Source of the DNA: CAVVAL01 sp963740215
GTDB taxonomy: Bacteria; Actinomycetota; Actinomycetes; Mycobacteriales; Cryptosporangiaceae
Assembly (NCBI GenBank): GCA_963740215.1
Contig: CAVUDJ010000019.1
Location: forward strand, 2,166,239-2,230,238
Length of the DNA stretch: 64,000 bases
Reading direction: 5' to 3'
The position numbers and the translations under genes are program-made. The notes below the pieces were generated by a model. That model was given only the letters and a program-made list of their open reading frames with translations. It did not search any database and was not told where the DNA came from. Positions 41,224-49,398 of the stretch are shown piece after piece (within the stretch, counting starts at the first letter, position 1; the number at the start of each line of letters is the position of its first letter).

Positions 41224-42603
41224 ATGGATGATCCGCTGTTCGAGACCGCAGCCGGAGCAGCCGCATCGGTGCGGCGCCGAGAGATTTCCTCGCGCGAACT
41301 GACCCGAGCGCTGCTCGAGCGCATCGAGGCTGTCAACCCGGCGCTCAACGCGGTGGTCGAGCTTCGCGGCGAGGCCGCGCTGCGGGAGGCGGAGGCGGCC
41401 GACGGCGCGCTCGCCGCGGGCCGCGACACAGGCCCACTGCACGGCGTACCGATGACGATCAAGGAGAGCTTCAACGTCGCCGGCGCGCACACCACCTGGG
41501 GCAACCCTGCATTCAAGGACTACGTCGCCGAGCGGGACGCCACCGTGGTCCAGCGGCTCAGGCGTGCCGGGGCGATCATCGTCGGGAAGACGAACGTGCC
41601 GTTCATGCTCGGCGACTACGGGCAGACCGCCAACGATCTCTACGGCGTCACGAACAACCCCTGGGACGCGGCACGCACTCCAGGTGGCTCCACCGGCGGC
41701 GGCGCCGCCGCCCTGGCCGCAGGGCTGACGTTCCTTGAGTACGGATCCGACCTCGTCGGCTCGATCCGGATCCCCGCGCACTTCTGCGGTGTCTACGGGC
41801 TCAGGCCGACGGCGAACATCGTGCCGCCGACCGGATTCCAGCCACCCGGGCCGCCTGCTGGATCCAGCGAGATGCTGCACATGTCGGCGCTGGGACCGCT
41901 CGGCCGATCAGCGGGAGACCTGCGGACGGCCCTCCGCGTCACCGCCGGACCTGACCAGCACGCCGCCAAGGCCTTCTCCTGGACGCTGCCGCCCAGCCGT
42001 CGCATCCGGCTGCGGGACTTCCGCGTCGGCGTCGTGCTCGACCACCCGCACGCGCCGGTGTCCAGTGAGGTTGCACTCCTGCTCGCGGCCACCGTCGACG
42101 CTGTGGCTCGCGCTGGAGCGAGCATCGTCGAGGGCTGGCCCGACGGCATGGATCCCGTGCAGCAGTACGAGACGTTCGGCTTCCAGGTGCGGTCGTTCCT
42201 CGCCTTACAGGAACCGGTCGGTGTGGACTTCGCGCCCCTGTCGCAGTTCATCGACCAGGAGCACCGGCGCATGTCAGCTCGGGCCACCTGGGCCGCCTAC
42301 TTCGACGACGTCGACGTCTTCCTCTGCCCGCCGAACTTCACTCCCGCGTTCCCGCACGACACCAGGCCGTTCGAGCAACGGACGATCGCCACGCCCGACG
42401 GCGAGCGACGCTACGACAGCCAACCGTTCTGGATCTCGCACGGGACGCTGGCCGGACAACCCGCTGCAGTGGCACCGATCGGCAGTACCCCGGCCGGTCT
42501 CCCCGTCGGCGTGCAGATCGTCGGTCCACGCTTCGAGGACGACACCGTCATCACCTTCGCCGAACTGCTCGCGGACGTCGTGGGCGGTTACGCGCAGCCT
42601 TGA
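41224..42603 (+). CDS. Amidase (amidase-signature family)
   Basis: 459 aa from ATG at 41224 after GAGAGGAGCGCAGGCC; an upstream TTG/GTG frame exists but is less likely. The Ser-cisSer-Lys triad is present: Lys in GVPMTIKESF, the cis-Ser in PGGSTGGGAAALAAG, and the nucleophile in YGSDLVGSIRIPAHFCGVYG. The usual GTDxGGSIR is GSDLVGSIR, with V in place of G. The family hydrolyses amides of diverse small molecules; the substrate is not evident. It appears monocistronic. Confidence 0.93.
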   Translation: MDDPLFETAAGAAASVRRREISSRELTRALLERIEAVNPALNAVVELRGEAALREAEAADGALAAGRDTGPLHGVPMTIKESFNVAGAHTTWGNPAFKDYVAERDATVVQRLRRAGAIIVGKTNVPFMLGDYGQTANDLYGVTNNPWDAARTPGGSTGGGAAALAAGLTFLEYGSDLVGSIRIPAHFCGVYGLRPTANIVPPTGFQPPGPPAGSSEMLHMSALGPLGRSAGDLRTALRVTAGPDQHAAKAFSWTLPPSRRIRLRDFRVGVVLDHPHAPVSSEVALLLAATVDAVARAGASIVEGWPDGMDPVQQYETFGFQVRSFLALQEPVGVDFAPLSQFIDQEHRRMSARATWAAYFDDVDVFLCPPNFTPAFPHDTRPFEQRTIATPDGERRYDSQPFWISHGTLAGQPAAVAPIGSTPAGLPVGVQIVGPRFEDDTVITFAELLADVVGGYAQP

Positions 42604-42628
42604 CGCGCCGGCGTCCAGTCCGTCCTGC

Positions 42629-42955
42629 TCAGAAGTACCGCTGCGCCGCGACCTGGTACTCCAGCTCGTCGAACGCGTCCACACACGAGCCGGCGTCGCG
42701 GAAGACCGGCGGCGATTCGGCCAGGACCGCTCCGGCCGGATCGGCGACCTGCCAGCACCAGTGACCGTCGCGATGCCGGACGACCTTCAGCGCTTCCTGC
42801 GCCACTTCACCCAACAAAGCGACGGCGCCACGGCACGACGCTTCGTCCTCGTATGCCTTATTGCCCTTCGCCAACATGTCAGCGCCGGACGACGTGAGAC
42901 GGATGAGACACCATCCGTAGCCGCCGCCATCATCCGACACCATCACCTGCAACAT
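42629..42955 (-). CDS. DUF1508-like (YegP-type) tandem-repeat protein
   Basis: 108 aa from ATG at 42955 with AGAGG upstream. Two related halves: YGWCLIRLTSSGADMLAKGN then KAYEDEASCRGAVALLGEVA, and HWCWQVADPAGAVLAESPPV then FRDAGSCVDAFDEL. Each has the W-x-L/V, GxVLA and S-C-x-x-A pattern of the YegP/DUF1508 domain, small proteins of unknown function. Each half also carries two cysteines. It is convergent with the amidase gene. Confidence 0.7.
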   Translation of the reverse strand: MLQVMVSDDGGGYGWCLIRLTSSGADMLAKGNKAYEDEASCRGAVALLGEVAQEALKVVRHRDGHWCWQVADPAGAVLAESPPVFRDAGSCVDAFDELEYQVAAQRYF

Positions 42956-43043
42956 GTCGCACCTCTCGTCCAGCAAAGGTCTTCCTTGCTGGTTCCCACC
43001 GACGTGGCGGATCAACCACGGACTTCGGCGCGGTCGGAGCGAT

Positions 43044-43385
43044 TCAGCTTCGCGTGACGGTGGCGCGGTCGAGGATGCCGAACAGCTTGGCGGTGCGCTC
43101 GACGGTGGGACGCGGGTTGTGCAGCGTGAAACTCCGGCCGTGCCGATCGGCCACGAGCTGGCTGCTGGCGGCGAGAAACCCGAGCCCGTGGGAGGACAGG
43201 AACGTCACCCTGGTCACGTCGACCACCACGTCGTCCGGCATCGCGCAGGCGATCGCACCGGCGGCCCCGTCCAGCAGTTCGCAGCACGACAGGTCGATCT
43301 CGCCGGCGAGGACCACTCGAAGCCCGCGCACGGTGTGACTCCACTTCACCGTGCCCGACGGCATCTTCGCATTCGGCGGGATCAT
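43044..43385 (-). CDS. STAS-domain anti-sigma-factor antagonist
   Basis: 113 aa from ATG at 43385; an ATG at 43364 is an alternative. Pattern of SpoIIAA/RsbV-type proteins: GLRVVLAGEIDLSCCELLDG, VVVDVTRVTFLSSHGLGFLA with the phosphorylatable Ser in FLSSHG, and ERTAKLFGILDRATVT. It would be controlled by Ser phosphorylation from an anti-sigma kinase that is not encoded nearby. The strand order of LSSHG in place of the more usual MDSTG is a common STAS variant. Confidence 0.88.
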   Translation of the reverse strand: MIPPNAKMPSGTVKWSHTVRGLRVVLAGEIDLSCCELLDGAAGAIACAMPDDVVVDVTRVTFLSSHGLGFLAASSQLVADRHGRSFTLHNPRPTVERTAKLFGILDRATVTRS

Positions 43386-43555
43386 TCCGTGACCGTACCC
43401 AACCTCGTTAGGCGATACGCTGTGCTGCCCTTCCCTAGCGCATGGGTGTACGTCCGTCGACCGGCGGGTACCAGCGGCCAAATGAGACGTCGACGATTAT
43501 CCGAGCTACCAGAACGACAAACTGGGGATCACGGCGGGGAAGGATAGGACCGGCG

Positions 43556-44554
43556 ATGCGGGTCGCAGTGCTGGACGTCGGGTCCAACAGCGCGAATCTG
43601 CTCATCGCGGATGTCGGCGGCGGGGTGCCGCTGCCGGTTCACGCCGTACGCCAGCGTCTCTGCCTGGCCGAGCGCGTCGCCCGTGAGGGCCGGCTGGACG
43701 CGAACGCCGTCACGGCGGTTGTCGACGCAGTGTCCAGAGCCACGGAGCACGCACAACGCTGGCGTGTCGAGGAGACGTTCGCCTACGGCACGGCAGTCAT
43801 ACGCGACGCGCCGAACCGGGACGAGATCCTGGCGGCGGTGGCAGGCGGCTCGGGGCTGCGGCTCGGTCTCCTGCCCGGCGAGGTGGAGGCGGAGCTGACG
43901 TTTCTCGCGGCCCGCCGGTGGTTCGGCTGGCGGGCCGGGCCGGTGCTGCTGCTGGACATCGGCGGCGGGTCTGCGGAGATCGCCTGCGGTCGTGGCGCGG
44001 TTCCCGACTATGCCGTGTCGTTGCCGCTGGGCGCCGGGCGTCTCACACGCGAGATGCTGCCAGGGGATCCGCCGGACCAGCGGTCGGTGCGACGGCTGCG
44101 CCGCCACGTTCGCCAGCAGCTCCGGGAGGTGGCCGAGCGGGTGAGCTGGGAGGGGCCGCGGACCGCGGTGGCCACCTCGAGGACGTTCACTCAGTTGGCG
44201 CGGCTGTGTGGCGCCGCGCCGGGCACAGCCGGGCCGTTCGTCGTCCGGACGTTGCGACGCGATCACCTGGCCAAGCAGATCGATCGACTCTCCGTACTGC
44301 CGGCAGCACGACGAGCCGAGCTGCCCGGCATCTCGCGGCATCGGGCGCGCCAGTCCCTCGCGGGTGCGGTCGTCGCTCTGTCCAGCATGGAGCTGCTCGG
44401 CCTCGACGAGGTGCAGATCTGCCCGTGGGCTCTCCGCGAGGGCATCCTCATCCGCCATACCGAGAACGGGACGCGTTGGTGGCCGGCGACCGCCGGGCTC
44501 ACCACGACTTCGCTCTCTGCGGAGCGATCAGTAGTGCGCGCCGTGCCCGGGTAG
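43556..44554 (+). CDS. Ppx/GppA-family exopolyphosphatase
   Basis: 332 aa from ATG at 43556. Canonical motifs: VAVLDVGSNSANLLIADVGG at the start, LLPGEVEAELTFLAARRWFG, LLLDIGGGSAEIACGRGAVP, SLPLGAGRLTREMLPGDPPD, and RARQSLAGAVVALSSMELLG toward the end. It should hydrolyse inorganic polyphosphate and possibly pppGpp. It serves as reference for the degenerate relative at 10691-11518. A GGGAAGGATAGGAC stretch upstream acts as ribosome site. Confidence 0.92.
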   Translation: MRVAVLDVGSNSANLLIADVGGGVPLPVHAVRQRLCLAERVAREGRLDANAVTAVVDAVSRATEHAQRWRVEETFAYGTAVIRDAPNRDEILAAVAGGSGLRLGLLPGEVEAELTFLAARRWFGWRAGPVLLLDIGGGSAEIACGRGAVPDYAVSLPLGAGRLTREMLPGDPPDQRSVRRLRRHVRQQLREVAERVSWEGPRTAVATSRTFTQLARLCGAAPGTAGPFVVRTLRRDHLAKQIDRLSVLPAARRAELPGISRHRARQSLAGAVVALSSMELLGLDEVQICPWALREGILIRHTENGTRWWPATAGLTTTSLSAERSVVRAVPG

Positions 44555-44672
44555 TCGCGCGCCCTTAGGTTGCCCTCTGCGCATAGCCGGGCAATTACTA
44601 CAGAGTCCCAACAAACTTCCAATGTCCCACCGCTTGGCTTGATGCGACCCACAACGACGACGTGGAGGACGC

Positions 44673-45245
44673 ATGAAGCTAAGGACAGTTCTCACCGCAC
44701 TCGCGGCCGCATCGGTGCTGCTGCTGCCCACCGCCGGCTGGGCGGCACCCACCTCGGGCGATACGTCCCCCGCGTGGTCCGCCGCCGATGGCGCACTGGC
44801 GGCCGACCCGGTGCTGTACCGGAAGGTCCGCAACCTCGCCGCCGAGAACATCTGCCTGGACGCGGACAACGGCACGCACGGCCAGAACGGCACGAAGGTG
44901 CAACTGTGGCAGTGCAACGGCTGGGACAACCAGGCGTGGTTCCTGGTACCGATCCCGGGCAAGCCGAGCGGTTGGTACACGATCACGAACCTCGGCCACA
45001 ACCGGAAGTGTCTCGACGCGGACAACGGCACCATCGGCGGCAACGGCACCCGCGTGCAGATGTGGGACTGCAACGGCTGGGTCAACCAGCAGTGGCTGCT
45101 GTTCGGCAACCACACCATCCAGAACGCCTCCAGCCGGCGTTGCCTGGACGGCGACACCCGGACGCTCCCCGCGAACGGTACCAAGGTGCAGCTGTGGGAC
45201 TGCAACAACGGAGCGCACCAAGCCTGGTTCTTCTTCCAGAGCTAG
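44673..45245 (+). CDS. Secreted ricin-type beta-trefoil lectin
   Basis: 190 aa from ATG at 44673 (GTGGAGGACGC upstream). Signal peptide LRTVLTALAAASVLLLPTAG, cleaved near GWAAP. The mature part is a single beta-trefoil of three repeats, each with a CLDxDNGT-like start and a QxW box: ENICLDADNG ... DNQAWFL, NRKCLDADNG ... VNQQWLL, SRRCLDGDTR ... AHQAWFF. It is a lone carbohydrate-binding module, without a catalytic domain. It probably binds galactose- or xylan-type sugars outside the cell. Confidence 0.92.
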   Translation: MKLRTVLTALAAASVLLLPTAGWAAPTSGDTSPAWSAADGALAADPVLYRKVRNLAAENICLDADNGTHGQNGTKVQLWQCNGWDNQAWFLVPIPGKPSGWYTITNLGHNRKCLDADNGTIGGNGTRVQMWDCNGWVNQQWLLFGNHTIQNASSRRCLDGDTRTLPANGTKVQLWDCNNGAHQAWFFFQS

Positions 45246-45295
45246 TGCCCCGTCTCAGAAGGTTGCCGGGGTAGCGAGCCGGATCGCCATGCCCA

Positions 45296-45339
45296 GTTGT
45301 GGTGAGATCGTCGAGTCTGCTCGCTGATCTCACCACAAC
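45296..45339. terminator. Hairpin downstream of the lectin gene
   Basis: Perfect 14-bp arms GTTGTGGTGAGATC and GATCTCACCACAAC with a 16-base loop, 50 bases after the lectin stop. Likely terminator; no U-tract. Confidence 0.75.
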
Positions 45340-45435
45340 CCCGAAAGCCTTCTATTCGTTACGACCGGCAGGCTGACGAGAAGCAGGGGCTGGCCGGCAC
45401 GCTCGTCAGCCCCTCGCGCCTCCTCGCCCTCCCCG

Positions 45436-45499
45436 AACCGGACTGTTCCGGAAGTGGCGCCCAAACTGGACGGGCGATGCCGCCATTTCCCCGACAGTT
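45436..45499. repeat. P4 repeat, full copy
   Basis: 64 bases from AACCGGACTGTTCCGGAAG to CCATTTCCCCGACAGTT, aligned without gaps to the copy at 35994. It lies between convergent genes and 14 bases before the end of the membrane protein gene at 45513. Confidence 0.9.
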
Positions 45500-45512
45500 C
45501 ACGCCGCTCCTA

Positions 45513-46106
45513 TCAGGCCGGGCGGTCGAGCGCCGGGATCCCGGCCTCTCGTTCCGCCGGGATCAGCGCCCACAGCGCCGTGGCCAGCCACACCAGCGTG
45601 GCTCCGACGACGACGTGCAGCGCGCTCGTCAGCACGGAGTCCGGGAGCGGACCCGCCAGCGCGAACAGCGGGAACGCGATCGTGTAGCTCCACGCGGCGG
45701 GCTGCGGGTAGACCCGGGCGCGCACCATCGCGAGCCCGAACAGCACCGTGCCGACGGTGAACACCAGGGCGCTCCCGAGAAGTGCGAGCCGCGTCTGCGG
45801 GGCCAGGTTCTCGACGACCGCGTCGTCGAGGTAGAACAGCGCCATGTTCAGGGTGAACGCGGCTCCGCCGAACAGGCCGAGCCCGATCACGTTGACGGCG
45901 TAGCCGACCGTGCCGAGGCGGCCCGTGGCCCGTAGCTGGCCGAGGTGCAGAGCGGTGAGCAGCGGCATCGCCAGTGCCGGTGAGATGCCGAGGACGAGAC
46001 TCGTAGCGGCGGTCTCCCCGGTGAACGCCTCGACCGCGCCGGGTACCGCGAGGAACAGCCCACACAGTGCGCCGCAGGCGGCGCCGAACCGAAGAAGAAA
46101 GGTCAT
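45513..46106 (-). CDS. Hypothetical integral membrane protein
   Basis: 197 aa with about six hydrophobic segments: LLRFGAACGALCGLFLAVPG, GETAATSLVLGISPALAMPL, GTVGYAVNVIGLGLFGGAAF, ALLGSALVFTVGTVLFGLAM, AWSYTIAFPLFALAGPLPDS and SALHVVVGATLVWLATALWA. No motif I recognise. ATG at 46106 lacks a strong ribosome site. It is divergent from a histidine kinase gene, 125 bases apart, and may be a target or sensor partner of that two-component system; this is only positional. Confidence 0.75.
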   Translation of the reverse strand: MTFLLRFGAACGALCGLFLAVPGAVEAFTGETAATSLVLGISPALAMPLLTALHLGQLRATGRLGTVGYAVNVIGLGLFGGAAFTLNMALFYLDDAVVENLAPQTRLALLGSALVFTVGTVLFGLAMVRARVYPQPAAWSYTIAFPLFALAGPLPDSVLTSALHVVVGATLVWLATALWALIPAEREAGIPALDRPA

Positions 46107-46231
46107 GCCGGGGACGCTAGGAGCACAGGCGGCGGCCGCAGAAGTGCCGAACGGTGGAGCCCGCGACCGCCGGACGGCACGTGCCGTCCGGCCTCTCGAT
46201 CCGGGCCTGCACGGAACGTAACCTTGCAGAC

Positions 46232-47365
46232 GTGTCCTCTCGAAGGCCGGTGCCGTGGGTGTCGCCCGTGCTCTACGGCGCGGTGCTGGTGGCCGGTGGG
46301 TACGCGGGCGTGACCGGCCTCGGCAGCACCCGGCCTGCGATGTTCGTCGGCGGCCTCGCGGCGCTGCTGGCACTCGACCTGCTCGAACGCCGCCGCTACC
46401 CCACCCGGACGCCCCCGGCTGTTGCCGCCGCTCTCCTCGCCGCCCGCCTGGCACTGTTCCTGGTGGTGGCCAGCGCGGACGGGTCCGGCCTGTCCCGGGT
46501 GCTGTTCCTGCTGCTGCCGTTCACCGCGTACTTCGCGTTCGGCCGCGCGGTCGGCGTTGCGGTCGGGGTCGCATGTGTCGGCCTCGTCGTCGCCGGCTTC
46601 CAGCTGACGATCCCGCACTGGTACCGCGAGGTGGAACAGGTCTCCGACCTGCTCATGTTCTGCATCGGTCTCGTCTTGACCATCGCGATGGCCTCCGTCG
46701 CCGTCGAGGAGCAGCGGGGCCGGGCACGGCTGGAGGAGTACGCCGCCCGGGTCGCCGACCTGTCCGCGACGGCCGAACGCAACAGGCTGGCCCGCGACAT
46801 CCACGACGGCCTCGGCCACCACCTGACCGCCGTCACGATCCTGCTGGAGAAGGCCGCCGCGTTCGGTGGGCGTGATCCAGCGGTGGCACGGCGCGCGCTC
46901 GACGACGCCCACCTGTCGGCGCGGCGTGCACTGGAGGACGTCCGGCGCTCGGTCCACGCGCTGCGGGTCGAGACCGCCCCGTTCCGGCTCTCGTCGGCGC
47001 TGGACGACCTGGTCCGCGACGTGGACGACGACCGGCTACCCGTCCAACTCGACTGCGCCGGGGATGAGAGCGGGTACGACCCCGAAGCGCTCATGGCCCT
47101 CTACCGTGCCGCGCAGGAAGGCGTCACCAACGCGCGCCGCCACGCCAACGCCACGCGCGTATCCGTGACCCTGCAGTGTGGCGAGTCGCGGGCGCAGTTG
47201 GTGGTCGCCGACGACGGGCGCGGGTTCGCACCCGACCGGGACGGGTTCGGCCTGACCGGCATGCGCGAACGGGTACAACTCGCGGGCGGGTCCGTCGAGG
47301 TCCACAGCGGACCCGGCGCAGGCACGCGGGTCACGGCCACGGTTCCCCGCCGGGCGACATCGTGA
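46232..47365 (+). CDS. NarL-type two-component sensor histidine kinase
   Basis: 377 aa from GTG at 46232; a GTG at 46259 is possible. Membrane part with about five segments (VLYGAVLVAGGYAGVTGLGS, AALLALDLLERRR, PFTAYFAFGRAVGVAVGVAC, LLMFCIGLVLTIAMASVAVE), then a HisKA_3 dimerisation helix ERNRLARDIHDGLGHHLTAV with the phospho-acceptor His, and an HATPase_c domain with RAAQEGVTNARRHANATRVS, VADDGRGF and GLTGMRERVQLAGG. It shares one base with the following response regulator gene. The signal is unknown. Confidence 0.92.
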   Translation: MSSRRPVPWVSPVLYGAVLVAGGYAGVTGLGSTRPAMFVGGLAALLALDLLERRRYPTRTPPAVAAALLAARLALFLVVASADGSGLSRVLFLLLPFTAYFAFGRAVGVAVGVACVGLVVAGFQLTIPHWYREVEQVSDLLMFCIGLVLTIAMASVAVEEQRGRARLEEYAARVADLSATAERNRLARDIHDGLGHHLTAVTILLEKAAAFGGRDPAVARRALDDAHLSARRALEDVRRSVHALRVETAPFRLSSALDDLVRDVDDDRLPVQLDCAGDESGYDPEALMALYRAAQEGVTNARRHANATRVSVTLQCGESRAQLVVADDGRGFAPDRDGFGLTGMRERVQLAGGSVEVHSGPGAGTRVTATVPRRATS

Positions 47366-48006
47366 TGGACGGGCCCGTGCGCGTCCTCGTCGTGGACGAC
47401 CAGCGGCTCATCCGCGAGAGCATCGCGTCCCTGCTCGACATCCAACCCGGCATCGCGGTCGTCGGAACGGCCGCCGATGGTCGCGACGCCGTAGAGCAGG
47501 CGCTCGCGCACCGGCCGGACGTGATTCTCATGGACGTGCGCATGCCCACCATGGACGGCATCGAGGCGGTCACCGTCCTGCGCCAGCGTGCCCCCGACTG
47601 CCGCGTCGTCATGCTCACCACCTTCGACGACGAGGACTACGTCGTGCGGGCGCTGCGCGCCGGTGCCAGCGGGTACCTGCTCAAGGACCGGCCGGCGCGG
47701 GAACTCGCGGACGCCGTCCGGATGGCGCACGCGGGCGTCGTCCAGTTCGACCCGGCCGCGGCCACGCGTCTCGCCGCCGCACTGGGCCGCCCGACCGACG
47801 CACAGCCGCTCGACCCGGCACTTACCACCCGCGAGGTCGACGTGTTGCGGCTCGTGGCCACCGGCTCGACCAACCGGGAGATCGCCGCCCGGCTGTACCT
47901 CAGCGAAGGCACCGTGAAGAACCACCTGTCTCGCATCCTCAGCCGGCTGGGACTCCGCGACCGCACCCAGGCGGCGATCTACGCCCGCGACCACGGCCTT
48001 CTCTAG
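47365..48006 (+). CDS. NarL/FixJ-family response regulator
   Basis: 213 aa from ATG at 47365 (GTG at 47362 possible). Receiver: VRVLVVDDQRLIRESIASLL, phospho-acceptor Asp in PDVILMDVRMPTMDGIEAVT, the switch Thr in VVMLTTFDDEDYV, and Lys in GYLLKDRPARELADAV. LuxR HTH: LTTREVDVLRLVATGSTNRE, IAARLYLSEGTVKNHLSRIL. Partner of the kinase encoded immediately before it. A 12-bp-stem hairpin ends the operon. Confidence 0.95.
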   Translation: MDGPVRVLVVDDQRLIRESIASLLDIQPGIAVVGTAADGRDAVEQALAHRPDVILMDVRMPTMDGIEAVTVLRQRAPDCRVVMLTTFDDEDYVVRALRAGASGYLLKDRPARELADAVRMAHAGVVQFDPAAATRLAAALGRPTDAQPLDPALTTREVDVLRLVATGSTNREIAARLYLSEGTVKNHLSRILSRLGLRDRTQAAIYARDHGLL

Positions 48007-48026
48007 CAGGACGTGGGCGCCGGTCG

Positions 48027-48067
48027 GCCGAACGGCGGAGGCGACATCCCGGAACCCGCCGTTCGGC
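48027..48067 (+). terminator. Hairpin after the two-component operon
   Basis: GCCGAACGGCGG and CCGCCGTTCGGC are perfect 12-bp arms with a 17-base loop, 20 bases after the response regulator stop. Confidence 0.75.
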
Positions 48068-48146
48068 AGAGGGCGAGGGCCAGGGCGCGAAGGCAGTCTT
48101 GTGCTCACACCAGGGCGGCGATACGCCCCGACCCAAGGAGAGCACC

Positions 48147-48512
48147 GTGTTCCGTGTCCTGACCGCCACCGCCCTGCTCGGCTCGCTCGTCTTCACCGCC
48201 GGGTGCAACGACGAGCCCGGCGAGTACGAGGTGATCACCGAGGTGGTCGGCACGAACGGCGCCGTGGTCGAGTCGATCACAGTCTCCGCTCCTGGCTCGA
48301 AGCCCTCAGCGGCCGAGGGCGAGCACAAGGCCGTGCCGTTCAAGCGCGGTTACGTCCTCACCAGCGAGGAGGCGAAGAAGGGCGACTTCTCGATCACCGC
48401 GAAGCCGACCAAGGGCGCCCTGACCTGCGTGATCGTCGTGGACAAGAAGGAAGTCAAGAAGGTCGAGGGTACGGAGGGCGAGGCCGTCACCTGCACGGCC
48501 AAGGTCGCCTAG
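48147..48512 (+). CDS. Small lipoprotein of unknown function
   Basis: 121 aa from GTG at 48147, 6 bases after AAGGAG. The signal LTATALLGSLVFTAGC ends in a lipobox with the modified Cys. The mature part is a small beta-rich domain (EYEVITEVVGTNGAVVESIT, SITAKPTKGALTCVIVVDKK, EVKKVEGTEGEAVTCTAKVA) with two cysteines that could form a disulphide. It recalls MmpS-like small secreted proteins in size and layout, but I cannot assign it. It is convergent with the protease gene, 5 bases apart. Confidence 0.8.
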   Translation: MFRVLTATALLGSLVFTAGCNDEPGEYEVITEVVGTNGAVVESITVSAPGSKPSAAEGEHKAVPFKRGYVLTSEEAKKGDFSITAKPTKGALTCVIVVDKKEVKKVEGTEGEAVTCTAKVA

Positions 48513-48516
48513 CCGG

Positions 48517-49329
48517 TCAGGAGACCAGCGACGGATCCTGCGACGCGATCCACGCCAGCATCGTGTCGATCCGGGCGGTGGTCTCCTGGCCGGCATGCGG
48601 GCAGGCCGGACCGGCGATCTCCGTGGCCACCAGCAGCGGACCACCAGGACCCTCGGTGAAGTAGGGCGCACCGGAGTCGAACGGGCACGCGCTCGTCGTA
48701 GTCGCGGGCGCGCGGCCGCGCATGAGCACGGTGCCGGCGGTCAGGCCGTCCACGACCCAGATTCCGGTCTGCAGCCGGTCCGGCCGCTGGTTGAGGTCGG
48801 TGGAGCTGTTCGAGGAGCCCCACCCCGTCATGCGGACGGTGTCGCCGACGACCGGCGGTTGCGTGTTCAGCTTGATCGGCGCGACGTTCGTCACCGGCGT
48901 TGCGAGCCGCAGCAGCGCGAAGTCCATGGTCGGGTGCTGCCGCACGTCGACGATCTCCGCCGCCGCCCCGCCCTGGCCGCTGATCGTGGCCCGGCCGATC
49001 GTGGCGATCGCCGCGTAGCGCGGAGGACCGCTCACCCGGGTCTTCGCGGCGGTGGCGTCGTGGAAGCAGTGGCCTGCGGACGCTACCCACTCCGCTGCGA
49101 TCAGCACGCCGGAGCAGGCGCTGGCCCGGGTGGTTCCGTCCGGCTCTGGGATCTGCGGCATCGACAGCAGCACCGCGAACGGGAACGCGCCGTCCTGCGC
49201 GTCCTCACCACCCGAAATCGCCCACGAGGTCGGGATGCCGACCGCCGCGAACAACGCGAGCGACACCCCGGCGACCACCCACTTCAGCTTCATGCTGGGT
49301 GGTACGGCGAGGGGTCGCGACGCGTTCAT
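48517..49329 (-). CDS. Secreted trypsin-like serine protease
   Basis: 270 aa from ATG at 49329 (GGGCGGGTG upstream); the ATG at 49293 is an alternative, but the longer start aligns with the N-terminus of the decayed paralog. Signal peptide KLKWVVAGVSLALFAAVGIP. Mature part: ISGGEDAQDGAFPFAVLLSM, SGVLIAAEWVASAGHCFHDA with the catalytic His, HPTMDFALLRLATPVTNVAP with the Asp, TSACPFDSGAPYFTEGPGGP with the Ser in an unusual FDSGAP context in place of GDSGGP. The broken copy at 33781-34385 shares the FDSGAPYF feature. It degrades extracellular protein. Confidence 0.9.
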   Translation of the reverse strand: MNASRPLAVPPSMKLKWVVAGVSLALFAAVGIPTSWAISGGEDAQDGAFPFAVLLSMPQIPEPDGTTRASACSGVLIAAEWVASAGHCFHDATAAKTRVSGPPRYAAIATIGRATISGQGGAAAEIVDVRQHPTMDFALLRLATPVTNVAPIKLNTQPPVVGDTVRMTGWGSSNSSTDLNQRPDRLQTGIWVVDGLTAGTVLMRGRAPATTTSACPFDSGAPYFTEGPGGPLLVATEIAGPACPHAGQETTARIDTMLAWIASQDPSLVS

Positions 49330-49398
49330 CACCCGCCCGTTACCGAGCTGTGACATGGCTAGGACGGGACGCGGAAGTGCCCCCGGTGCCATGGATGC

